Below are positions 51,953 through 60,321 of a stretch of DNA of 64,000 nucleotides, piece after piece. The stretch's first letter is position 1; each line of letters begins with the position of its first letter. The stretch is taken from assembly GCF_001646665.1 (NCBI RefSeq), contig NZ_LWBU01000169.1, forward strand, positions 2,468 to 66,467, written 5' to 3'. The notes below the pieces were generated by a model, which ran no database searches, was not told where the DNA came from, and saw only the letters and a list, made by a program, of their open reading frames with translations. Both the position numbers and the translations under genes were made by a program. This stretch comes from Streptomyces noursei. Its GTDB lineage: Bacteria > Actinomycetota > Actinomycetes > Streptomycetales > Streptomycetaceae.

Positions 51953-53053
51953 ATGACGAACACGCCTCAGGAATCCCGCCTGTTCCAGCCCTCCCGGCTC
52001 GGCCCTCTGGAATTGCCGAGCCGCCTGGTCATGGCGCCGTTGACCCGTAACCGTGCCGGTGCCGACGGGGTGCCTCAGCCACTCATGGCGGCGTACTACG
52101 CGCAGCGCGCGTCAGCCGGTCTGATCATCGCCGAGGCGACCACGCCGAACGCCGTGGGTCAGACGTACCCCAACATCCCCGGCATCCACAGCGCCGCCCA
52201 GGTGGCCGGCTGGAGGCAGGTCACCGACGCGGTGCGGGCAGCGGGCGGCCGGATGTTCCTCCAGCTCCAGCACGGCGGCCGGGTCGGGCACCCGGACACC
52301 AGCGGGCTGGTGCCGGTAGCGCCGTCCCCCGTGCCGCTCCCCGAGTCCATCCACACCCCGAGCGGGCGCCAGGACGCCGTGGTGCCCAGGGAGATGTCCG
52401 CCGACGACATCCGGTCCACGGTGGCCGACTTCGCCACCGCGGCCCGCAACGCCGTCGACGCCGGCTTCGCCGGGGTGGAGGTGCACGCGGCCAACGGGCA
52501 CCTGCTGCACCAGTTCATGGCCCGGAACACCAACCATCGCACCGATGGCTACGGCGGTTCGGTCGCCGGCCGGATCCGGTTCGTGCGGGAGGTGGTGGGG
52601 GCGGTCGCCGCGGCGATCGGTCCGGACCGGGTCGGCCTGCGGATATCCCCGGGGAACACCGTCAACGGCATCGAGGAGGGCGAAACCCAGGCCCTCTACC
52701 CTGCGCTCCTCGAAGCTCTGGCGGATGACCGCCTCGCCTACCTGCACACCGTGTTCGCCGATCCCGAAGAACCACTGTGGCAGCAGCTCCGCAAGACCTG
52801 GGCCGGTACGCTCATCGCCAATCCGGCGCTCGGCTGGGGCGGCCCGCTCCCCGCCGACGGCGGCAGGCGGGCGGGTGAACGGCTGCTGGCCGCCGGTGCC
52901 GACCTGATCGCCCTCGGCCGGGCCTTCATCTCCAACCCCGACCTGGTCGACCGGCTGCGGACCGGCGCCCCGCTCAACCCGCTCCGGGACGAGGGCTGGA
53001 TGTACGCGGGCGGCGAGATCGGCTACACCGACTACCCCATGCTCGCCGCGTAA
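51953..53053 (+). CDS. alkene reductase (Old Yellow Enzyme family)
   Basis: A 366-residue FMN-dependent ene-reductase that reduces activated C=C bonds, like NemA and YqjM relatives. LFQPSRLGPLELPSRLVMAP is the typical opening, QLQHGGRVGHP the second signature, and the substrate-activating pair is His178 and Asn181 in VHAANGHLLHQF. NHRTDGYGGSVAGR follows. It is transcribed from a MerR-type promoter and probably responds to electrophiles or redox stress. ATG 51953 has no ribosome site, fitting a leaderless mRNA. Confidence 0.93.
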   Translation: MTNTPQESRLFQPSRLGPLELPSRLVMAPLTRNRAGADGVPQPLMAAYYAQRASAGLIIAEATTPNAVGQTYPNIPGIHSAAQVAGWRQVTDAVRAAGGRMFLQLQHGGRVGHPDTSGLVPVAPSPVPLPESIHTPSGRQDAVVPREMSADDIRSTVADFATAARNAVDAGFAGVEVHAANGHLLHQFMARNTNHRTDGYGGSVAGRIRFVREVVGAVAAAIGPDRVGLRISPGNTVNGIEEGETQALYPALLEALADDRLAYLHTVFADPEEPLWQQLRKTWAGTLIANPALGWGGPLPADGGRRAGERLLAAGADLIALGRAFISNPDLVDRLRTGAPLNPLRDEGWMYAGGEIGYTDYPMLAA

Positions 53054-53155
53054 GAGCGCGAAGGACGCGCCCGGACAGGCCCGGACCGTCCGTCATTCAG
53101 CCGTTTCCCGAGTATGTCATTGCAGTCGAAAATCCCACCATGTGATGATCTCTCC

Positions 53156-53650
53156 ATGACCGTGAACGGGGAGGGGTACGGGACGGATGAGCCGCAGCTC
53201 GACCGGACTTCGGGGCTGGCCGACCTGGACGGCGCACCGGATGTTCCCGCCGTACCGAAAGTAACGCCGCCCCTCTCCACCGCCATCGACCCGGCGGCAG
53301 GGCGGCGTGAATTCGCCGCCCTGCTCGGCGAGTTCCGGCGCACCGCTGTGCTGGTGCCGATCGATCCGTACGGAAGCCTCTGGACCGCCGAACACGGCGG
53401 GGTCCGATGGATCTGCGCGTTCTCGCACCAGGAGGCTCTGGCACGGTTCGCGCACGCCCGTGGTGAGGCCGGGCACGAGTGGACCTACCGGACGGTGCTG
53501 GGGGCACGGCTGCTGGATGTGCTGGTGCCGAAGCTGGGTGTGCCGGCGGGTGTGGCACTCGACGCGGGCAGCGAGGACGGGGTGGTGTTCCCGCCGGTCG
53601 AAGGCATCGTGCCGGACGCGGCGGCTGTCGGGCTCGGGGGGACGCGGTGA
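53156..53650 (+). CDS. SseB family protein
   Basis: A 164-residue protein with an SseB-like domain from about residue 42: REFAALLGEFRRTAVLVPID, then WTAEHGGVRWICAFSHQEAL and VFPPVEGIVPDAAA. The 45 N-terminal residues are disordered. In Streptomyces these proteins commonly accompany WXG-like and toxin genes of the type VII kind. Its stop overlaps the next GTG, so it is translated with the WXG-like gene and the RHS toxin. It may act as chaperone or adaptor for export (inference). Confidence 0.82.
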   Translation: MTVNGEGYGTDEPQLDRTSGLADLDGAPDVPAVPKVTPPLSTAIDPAAGRREFAALLGEFRRTAVLVPIDPYGSLWTAEHGGVRWICAFSHQEALARFAHARGEAGHEWTYRTVLGARLLDVLVPKLGVPAGVALDAGSEDGVVFPPVEGIVPDAAAVGLGGTR

Positions 53651-54291
53651 GCGGTACGGATCCTGATCTCGCGGCGTCCAACGCCGGTTTCCGGCTGATC
53701 GCCGCGGGCATCGACAAGGCGCACGGGGAGCTCAAGGACCTCGGCATGATCGGCGAGGCGACCGCCGGCCGTGGCTTTTCGGAACTGTCGCTGTCCGGGC
53801 TGGAGTTGGGGCACGCGGGGCTGGCCGCCGGGTTCAAGACGTTCTGCGAGCGCTGGGAGTGGGGTGTCCGGGCGCTCATGCAGCGCGGGAACAACTTCGC
53901 CGCGGCCATCGGTCTGTCGGCGGGGGCCTTCCACGAGCAGGAGCAGTACGTCAAGGACACCCTGAAGATCGCCGTGAACGGGCTGAACGGCAATCCGCAC
54001 CTCAGCGAGGACGAGGTCAAGGCCAAGGGCTGGGACGAGATCAAGTCCCAGACGATGTACGACGACCCGGACTACAGCCTGGGGTCGATGGCTGCCGCCC
54101 AGCAAAGCGTCGAGCAGACGTGGAAGGACACCGGCTACGACCTCGAGGACGCCGCCCTGGACTCGCTGGAGCACGGCGGAGTCCTCGACCCGACGATGCG
54201 CGAGGCCATGGACGAGCACGCGCGCGAGAGGTTCGATCCCTCCCAGGAGGCGGTCGAGCGTGCCGAACGACCGGTGTGGGGGAACGAGTAG
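53647..54291 (+). CDS. WXG-like helper protein upstream of RHS toxin
   Basis: A 214-residue alpha-helical protein. The first half is a two-helix hairpin like WXG100 proteins: LIAAGIDKAHGELKDLGMIG and CERWEWGVRALMQRGNNFAA, with WEWG at the turn in place of W-x-G. The C-terminal half is acidic with YDDPDYSLGSM and many Glu/Asp. It precedes the RHS gene without a gap (stop at 54289-54291, next ATG 54292). Probably a secretion partner of the toxin. Confidence 0.75.
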   Translation: MSGTDPDLAASNAGFRLIAAGIDKAHGELKDLGMIGEATAGRGFSELSLSGLELGHAGLAAGFKTFCERWEWGVRALMQRGNNFAAAIGLSAGAFHEQEQYVKDTLKIAVNGLNGNPHLSEDEVKAKGWDEIKSQTMYDDPDYSLGSMAAAQQSVEQTWKDTGYDLEDAALDSLEHGGVLDPTMREAMDEHARERFDPSQEAVERAERPVWGNE

Positions 54292-57200
54292 ATGACGGAC
54301 TGGCTCGGCAAGCTGGGGGACGCCTGGGAGGCCGGCGAGAAGGTCGTCGGCGTGGGCGTCGACAAGGGCACCGATGTCCTCGGGGAGGTGCTGGACCACG
54401 TCGGTGCGGAGGGTGTCGCGGACACCGTCACCGACTGGGGCGACAGCGCGGCGTCGGCTCTGGGGGCGGAGGTCGGTGAGAAGCAGCTCGGCCAGAGCGA
54501 GGAGCCCGCTGAGCTGATCCACGGGCAGGCGTCCAAGATCACCGCCAGTGCGAAGAACCTGCGCGACTTCAGCGCGGCCTTCAACATGGTCGGCGCCGGC
54601 ATGAAGGGACTGGACGACGCGCACTGGAAGGGTGAGGCCGCCGACGCCTACCGTGAGACGTTCCAGCTCCTGCCCACCGACTGGCTGCACGCGGCGGACG
54701 CCTTCGAGGCCGCAGCGGCGGCGCTCACCGCGTACGCCGCGACGGTGACCGCGGCGCAGGGCATCGCCAAGGAGGCGGTCGCCCTGTTCAAGCAGGGCAT
54801 CGAAACGTCCCAGAAGGCCGTCGACGCGCACAACAAGAAGGTCGACGCCTACAACAAGGCCCGCACCAGTGACGCCCCGCTGCCCGAACCCGGCCCGTTC
54901 ACCGACCCCGGCCAGGCCCAGCGCGACCAGGCCCAGGAAATCCTGGAGAACGCCCGCCGCCAGCGCAACGAGGCCGCCGAGAGGGCCAACCAGATCGTCA
55001 CCGCGGCCCTCGCCCACGCCCCCGCCGAGAAGTCCGCCATGGAGCGCGCCAAGCTCGGCCTGATGGACCTGGCCCTGGGCAACGGCGTCGAATCGATGCA
55101 CTTCGTCGGCGGAGCCGTGAAAGGCACGGTGGGGCTCACCAACTTCGTCCGCTCGCTCAACCCGCTCGACGGGTACAACATCACGCACCCGGCCGAGTTC
55201 TACGAGAACGTCAACATGACCCTGGCCGGAGTCGTGTCCAGCGTGGCCCATCCCGACCGGGCGCTGAAGGACGCGTGGGAGGGATTCAAGGAGGACCCGC
55301 ACGAGTTCCTGGGCCGGATGCTCCCCGAGGCGGTCGGTACCAAAGGTGCCGGTGGGCTCAAGTCCCTGGTACGCAAGGGCGTGGACGACGCGAAGGGCGG
55401 GGGTGGCAAGGGACAGGCAGCCCACGACGGCGACCCGAACGACACGAGCCGCGAGGGGTGCGACAAGAAGCTCTGCGGGGACCCCGTCGACATGGCGACG
55501 GGCCGGATGGTCCTGCCGCAGACGGACATCACCCTGCCGGGCTCACTGCCCGTGGTGTTCACCCGCACCTTCGAGTCGTCCTACCGCACCGGGCGCTGGT
55601 TCGGGCCGACATGGGCGAGCACCGTCGACCAGCATCTGGAGATCAACGCGGAGGGCGTCGTCTTCCTCTGCGAAGACGGCAGCCTCCTCGCCTACCCGCA
55701 CCCTGCACCCGGTGTGCCGGTCATGCCCACCCACGGCCGCCGCTGGCCGCTGGACCGCGACCGGGACACGTACACGATCACCGACCCCGCCACCGGCCGG
55801 GTCTGGCACTTCACCTCACACGGCCCCGACCTGGCACTGCTGACACAGCTCGACGACCGCAACGGCCGCTGGATCGCCTACGAGTACGACGAGTCCGGCG
55901 CTCCGGCCTCGATCGTGCACCACGGCGGCTACCACCTGAAGCTCACCACCGCCGAGGGCCGTGTCACCGTGCTCCACCTGGCGGGCGCCGCCCCGGACGG
56001 CACCGACCAGGAGATCCTCCGCTACGGCTACACGGACGGTCATCTGACCGAGGTCACCAACTCGTCGGGCCGTCCGCTGTCCTTCGGCTACGACGAGCAC
56101 GGCCGCATCACGTCGTGGACGGACACCAACGGAAGCCACTTCGACTACGTCTACGACGACCGGCACCGCTGCGTCTACCAGTCGGGGTCCAACGGCCACC
56201 TCGAATCCCACTTCACCTGGGACGACACGGACGCGGACACCGGCCTGCGGCAGACGTCCGTCACCGACGCCCTGGGCCACACCACCCGCTTCCTCATCAA
56301 CGAACGGTTGCAGGTCGTCGGCGAGATCGACCCTATGGGCGCGGTCGTCCGCTCCGAGTACGACCACCACAATCGGCTCCTCTCCCGCACGGACCCCCTC
56401 GGCCACGTGACCCGCTTCACCTACGACGAGGCGGGTCGGCCGACCGCGGTGGTGAGACCGGACGGCCGCGAGATGTCCGCCGAGTACAACGCGCTGGGCC
56501 TGCCGGTCCGGGTGCGCGGCGCGGACGGCACGGTGGTGCGCCAGACGTACGACGAGAAGGGCAACCCCACGTCGGTCACCGACCCGACGGGCGCCACCAC
56601 CGCGTTCACCTACGACGCGACCGGCCACCTCACGACGACCACCGACGCGCTCGGCCACTCGACCGCCCTGCGCTGCGACCGCGCCGGCCTCCCCGTCGCG
56701 ATCACCGACCCACTCGGTGCGACCGTCCACTACGAGCGCGACGCCTTCGGCCGCCCGGTCACCATCACCGACCCGCTGGGCTCGGTGACCCGCCTGGGGT
56801 GGACCGTCGAAGGCAAGCTGGCCCGGCGCACCGAACCGGACGGCACCGAGCAGTCGTGGACGTACGACGGCGAGGGCAACTGCCTGTCGCACACGGACGC
56901 GATGGGCGGGGTCACGCGGTTCGAGTACACGGACTTTGACCTGCTGACGGCCCGTACCGGCCCGGACGGAGTGCGCTACGAGTTCCGGCACGACGCGAAC
57001 CTGCGACTGACGCAAGTGCTCAACCCCCAGGGGCTGGCCTGGACGTACACGTACGACGCCGCCGGACGCCTCCTGTCGGAAACCGACTTCGACGGGCGCG
57101 TCCTGACCTACGCGCATGATCCGGCAGGCCGACTGACCTCCCGCACGAACGGCCTGGGGCAGACGGTCCGGTTCGATCACGACGCCCTCGGCCGGATCGT

Positions 57201-58986
57201 CCGCAAGGACGCCGAAGGGGCGGTCAGCACCTACGAGTACGACGTCTTCGACGAACTGGCGGTGGCGACGAGCCCGGGCGCAAGGCTGGAACGAATCCGC
57301 GACCGCCACGGCCGTCTGAGGTCGGAGACGGTCAACGGCGCCTCGATGTCGTTCACCTACGACGCCCTCGGTCGCCGTACCGGCCGCACGACCCCGACCG
57401 GTGCGGCCAGCACCTGGTCGTACGATGCAGCGGGCCGTCGCACCGAACTGGTGACGGGCGGCCGGACGCTGACGTTCGAGCACGACGCCGCGGGCCGAGA
57501 ACGGGCCCGGCACATCGGTGACACGGTCAGTCTCCTGCACGAGTTCGACGCCCTCGGCCGCCTCACGGACCAGCAGGTCAGGGGCCTCGGCCGCACGGTC
57601 CAGCACCGCACGTACACCTACCGCCCGGACGGCAACCTGATCGGCCTCGAGGACCAGCTCGCCGGAGACCGCACCTTCGACGTCGACGTCACCGGCCGCG
57701 TCACCACCGTCCACGCGGACGGCTGGTCCGAGCGGTACGCCTACGACGCCGCCGGCAACCAGACGGAGGCCACCTGGCCCACCTCCCACCCCGGCCACGA
57801 GGCCACTGGCCCCCGTGCCTACACGGGAACCCGCATCACCCGCGCGGGCAACGTCCGCTACGAACACGACGCCCAAGGCCGAGTCCTGGTCCGCCAGAAG
57901 ACCCGCCTCTCCCGCAAGCCGGAGACCTGGCGCTACGCGTGGGACGCGGAGGACCGGCTGGTGTCCGTGATCACCCCGGACGGCACGGTGTGGCGCTACC
58001 TCTACGACGCGCTCGGCCGCCGCATCGCGAAGCAACGTCTGGCGGCGGACGGTGCATCCGTGGCGGAGCAAGTCCTCTTCACCTGGGACGGTGCGACCCT
58101 CTGCGAGCAGACCACCTCCGGCGACACGCTCCCCAGCCCCGTCACCCTCACCTGGGACCACGACGGCCTGCACCCGCTGACCCAGACAGAACGCCTTGGT
58201 GCCGCGGACGCTGCGCAGGACACGGTCGACGAACGCTTCTTCGCCATCGTCACCGACCTGATCGGCACCCCGAGGGAACTCGTCGACGAGTCGGGCGCCC
58301 TCGCCTGGCACACCCGCAGCACCCTGTGGGGCACCACTGCCTGGGCATCCTCCAGCACGGCCTACACACCACTTCGCTTCCCGGGCCAGTACTTCGACCC
58401 GGAAACGGGGCTGCACTACAACTTCTTTCGGCACTATGACCCGGAGACGGCCCGTTACTTCACGAAGGACCCACTTGGTCTCATTCCGGCGCCGAACCCA
58501 TCAACGTATGTTGTCAATCCGCATACCGTTTCTGACCCAACTGGGTTGTCACCGTGCCCTGAGCACCTTTTCCGTGGGACAACCAGAGGGTTCGAGGGAA
58601 GTCCGGGGGTACAGCGGCACGGCATCACACCGACGTCGTCAGACCCGGGTGTCGCCACCGTGTTCGCGACTCAGGCAGAAAGATTCGGGGATGCGATCGT
58701 CGAGGTTTATACACGGGCAGCGCTGGAGGGAGTACCAGTCCACCCCGGGTACATTGCTCGCGAAGCCGAATGGCCGGTGGAGCTGAGTCCGGCGGAGCTG
58801 TCGTCCCGCGCATCAGTACAGGTGCCTTCTTCGGTAGCACGGGACATTTTGGCCGGGATGGGGATACACGTGCCACGTAAGATTGGCAACGGTGACATCG
58901 ATCCCATTCTTGAATACGACGTACCCAAACTTACCGCGGAGCAGATCGCCCGCTTCGTCGAGGAGGCGCACCGACGTGCTGGATAA
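54292..58986 (+). CDS. RHS-repeat polymorphic toxin (putative type VII-secreted)
   Basis: A 1,564-residue polymorphic toxin. Residues 1-240 are a helical type-VII-like export domain (AFNMVGAGMKGLDDAHWKGE contains the W-x-G turn). DUF6531 follows (about 395-470, starting GDPVDMATGRM). RHS/YD repeats fill about 510-1370 (for instance YDEAGRPTAVV, YDALGRRTGRT). The RHS-associated core ends at about 1393-1419 with DPLGL and DPTGL, the usual cleavage region. The last 145 residues are the variable toxin tip: LFRGTTRGFEG, TPTSSDPGVATVFA and IVEVYTR suggest an ADP-ribosyltransferase-like fold (inference). The tip DNA is visibly poorer in GC than the core, a sign of cassette exchange. The immunity gene overlaps its end. 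Confidence 0.93.
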   Translation: MTDWLGKLGDAWEAGEKVVGVGVDKGTDVLGEVLDHVGAEGVADTVTDWGDSAASALGAEVGEKQLGQSEEPAELIHGQASKITASAKNLRDFSAAFNMVGAGMKGLDDAHWKGEAADAYRETFQLLPTDWLHAADAFEAAAAALTAYAATVTAAQGIAKEAVALFKQGIETSQKAVDAHNKKVDAYNKARTSDAPLPEPGPFTDPGQAQRDQAQEILENARRQRNEAAERANQIVTAALAHAPAEKSAMERAKLGLMDLALGNGVESMHFVGGAVKGTVGLTNFVRSLNPLDGYNITHPAEFYENVNMTLAGVVSSVAHPDRALKDAWEGFKEDPHEFLGRMLPEAVGTKGAGGLKSLVRKGVDDAKGGGGKGQAAHDGDPNDTSREGCDKKLCGDPVDMATGRMVLPQTDITLPGSLPVVFTRTFESSYRTGRWFGPTWASTVDQHLEINAEGVVFLCEDGSLLAYPHPAPGVPVMPTHGRRWPLDRDRDTYTITDPATGRVWHFTSHGPDLALLTQLDDRNGRWIAYEYDESGAPASIVHHGGYHLKLTTAEGRVTVLHLAGAAPDGTDQEILRYGYTDGHLTEVTNSSGRPLSFGYDEHGRITSWTDTNGSHFDYVYDDRHRCVYQSGSNGHLESHFTWDDTDADTGLRQTSVTDALGHTTRFLINERLQVVGEIDPMGAVVRSEYDHHNRLLSRTDPLGHVTRFTYDEAGRPTAVVRPDGREMSAEYNALGLPVRVRGADGTVVRQTYDEKGNPTSVTDPTGATTAFTYDATGHLTTTTDALGHSTALRCDRAGLPVAITDPLGATVHYERDAFGRPVTITDPLGSVTRLGWTVEGKLARRTEPDGTEQSWTYDGEGNCLSHTDAMGGVTRFEYTDFDLLTARTGPDGVRYEFRHDANLRLTQVLNPQGLAWTYTYDAAGRLLSETDFDGRVLTYAHDPAGRLTSRTNGLGQTVRFDHDALGRIVRKDAEGAVSTYEYDVFDELAVATSPGARLERIRDRHGRLRSETVNGASMSFTYDALGRRTGRTTPTGAASTWSYDAAGRRTELVTGGRTLTFEHDAAGRERARHIGDTVSLLHEFDALGRLTDQQVRGLGRTVQHRTYTYRPDGNLIGLEDQLAGDRTFDVDVTGRVTTVHADGWSERYAYDAAGNQTEATWPTSHPGHEATGPRAYTGTRITRAGNVRYEHDAQGRVLVRQKTRLSRKPETWRYAWDAEDRLVSVITPDGTVWRYLYDALGRRIAKQRLAADGASVAEQVLFTWDGATLCEQTTSGDTLPSPVTLTWDHDGLHPLTQTERLGAADAAQDTVDERFFAIVTDLIGTPRELVDESGALAWHTRSTLWGTTAWASSSTAYTPLRFPGQYFDPETGLHYNFFRHYDPETARYFTKDPLGLIPAPNPSTYVVNPHTVSDPTGLSPCPEHLFRGTTRGFEGSPGVQRHGITPTSSDPGVATVFATQAERFGDAIVEVYTRAALEGVPVHPGYIAREAEWPVELSPAELSSRASVQVPSSVARDILAGMGIHVPRKIGNGDIDPILEYDVPKLTAEQIARFVEEAHRRAG

Positions 58987-59308
58987 TTCGGATGAGAAGG
59001 CGACTCTCACCATCGAAACGATCGAGTCCCTGAAACCAGGTCACGTCGGTGGGAACGACGACATCGCCGTGTGTGTGGTTCGGTGTATCGAGGGAACGGC
59101 CCGGCTGGGCATGCTGTTCCAGCACCCCGGGGGGGCCACAGGCGACGCCGACACTGTGGCGGCCAAACTCCGGCTTTCTTCCATCGAGTGGTACGGCAAG
59201 CAGGTCGACCAGCTGGATACCGTTCACTCCGGTAAGGTCACGCTGACCGGGGTTGGCGCGGCAACGCTATCCAGGCGGGATGTCTTGAGCTCGGTAGCGC
59301 ACGGCTAA
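58976..59308 (+). CDS. immunity protein of the RHS toxin
   Basis: A 110-residue protein encoded directly behind the toxin, overlapping its stop by 11 bases, with GAGGAGG nine bases ahead of the GTG. Its place and size mark it as the cognate immunity protein. The pattern GTARLG, SSIEWYGKQVDQL and GKVTLTGVG, then LSRRDVL, resembles domain 2 of EF-Tu (where GxxKVG, GVEMFRKLLDEG and VGLLLRG stand in the same order); this is by eye. A paralogue lies at 49199. Two Cys (VCVVRC) are shared by both. Confidence 0.83.
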   Translation: MLDNSDEKATLTIETIESLKPGHVGGNDDIAVCVVRCIEGTARLGMLFQHPGGATGDADTVAAKLRLSSIEWYGKQVDQLDTVHSGKVTLTGVGAATLSRRDVLSSVAHG

Positions 59309-59377
59309 CCGACATCCGCCTTGACGTCCCACGAGCGTCCCGTGGCGCGCTAGGGTATCTAAGGTGGATTTTGAGCT

Positions 59378-59620
59378 GTGAATGGTCACAGTTATGCGAA
59401 TGTTTTCACGGACGAGCAGTGGTTGGTATTGGCGGCATCGTTACCAAAGGGGGCGAAGGCAGGTGGCCGCCCGTCTCGCCCGGCGACAGTTGACCGACGG
59501 AATACGGCTCAAGGTCCAGCCCCTTTTTCCCGTGCGGGGCGTCCTCGTCGAGTACGGATTATGGGGGCCGGGTCCACTCTGGTACGAAACGGACGGGGAA
59601 GGCCACGCTCAGTCCTGTGA
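59378..59620 (+). pseudogene. frameshifted 5' remnant of an IS5-family transposase
   Basis: The frame from 59378 reads FTDEQWLVLAASLPKGAKAG then GGRPSRPATVDRR, the usual N-terminus of IS5-family transposases. The similarity continues in the next frame (RRQLTDGIRLKVQ, then VLVEYGLWGPGPLWY), so at least one frameshift has occurred near 59490. No DDE catalytic part follows. It borders the toxin-immunity module on the right. Confidence 0.7.
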
Positions 59621-60051
59621 ATCAGACCAGCGTCGCTCAACTCTCCTGCCGCTCCGACCACTTCCGCGTCCTGCTGTCCCCCACGCCTCGCGGCGCGCGG
59701 CTCGCCCGGCTGCTGGCCGTCGAGTGGCTCAGGACCCGGCACGAGGTGCCGTACCGCGTGGCCGAGGCCGCCGCACAGGTCGTCGCGGAGCTGGCGGCGA
59801 ACGCCGCCACGCACGGGCGGGTGGCCGGCCGGAGCTTTCGGCTCACGCTCCTCTGCGACGGCGGTGTCCTACGGGTCGAGGTGACGGACACCCGGGCCGA
59901 CGACCTCCCTCGCCGCCGATCGTCGGCGCCCGACGCGGAGTCCGGTCGTGGGCTGCTCCTCGTCGAGGCGCTCGCCGACCGCTGGGGCGCCGGGGCCGGG
60001 CCCGCGCCGCAGAAGACCGTGTGGGCGGAACTCGACCTTTTGCTGTCCTGA
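59617..60051 (+). CDS. ATP-binding regulatory protein (RsbW-like anti-sigma kinase family)
   Basis: A 144-residue HATPase_c protein of the kind very numerous in Streptomyces. The N-box is VVAELAANAATHG and the G-boxes are VEVTDTRADDLP and ESGRGLLLVEALADRWG. There is no sensor domain. Members bind ATP and act as anti-sigma factors or serine kinases of anti-anti-sigma factors; no sigma factor is adjacent. GTG start; the ribosome site is weak. Confidence 0.9.
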   Translation: MNQTSVAQLSCRSDHFRVLLSPTPRGARLARLLAVEWLRTRHEVPYRVAEAAAQVVAELAANAATHGRVAGRSFRLTLLCDGGVLRVEVTDTRADDLPRRRSSAPDAESGRGLLLVEALADRWGAGAGPAPQKTVWAELDLLLS

Positions 60052-60321
60052 CCGGCGTACGGGAAACGGGAGTTCGGTGGGCCCACCGGTCTACCAAGCA
60101 ACAACGAGAGAGAAAGAAACCGCACCGAACCCCACCCCTCCTCCCCCTCACCGAGCCGCTCACTCACGCGGGTGAAAAACACCAACTCGGCTGGCTTTGG
60201 GAAGGGTTGCTTGATCTACGCTCAGCGCGACACACCACATGACCGCTGACATACGTCGGCCCCCGCCGGGACCGCTAATCCCAGTGCGGGGGCCTGACCA
60301 TCAAGGAAGAAGCGCTTCCCG
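60052..60321. other. gap upstream of the winged-helix gene
   Basis: A 270-base stretch with AT-richer patches around 60110-60240 and no credible gene. It carries a 9-bp stem hairpin (60258-60294) near its right end and must contain the promoter of the gene at 60322. Confidence 0.5.
60258..60294 (+). promoter_or_regulatory. hairpin in the leader of the winged-helix gene
   Basis: GGCCCCCGC (60258-60266) pairs with GCGGGGGCC (60286-60294) across a 19-base loop, 28 bases ahead of the start codon. It may be an attenuator, an operator or a terminator of upstream transcription. Confidence 0.4.

Noticed and set aside
55816..58434. Long minus-strand frame across the RHS repeats
   Set aside because: Shadow of the RHS gene; its sequence is Arg/Val-rich and repeats only because the YD repeats on the other strand repeat.
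59382..60242. 286-codon + strand frame over the transposase relic and ATP-binding gene
   Set aside because: Only its first 60 codons are meaningful, as the second frame of the transposase relic; the rest is the shadow of the ATP-binding protein gene.
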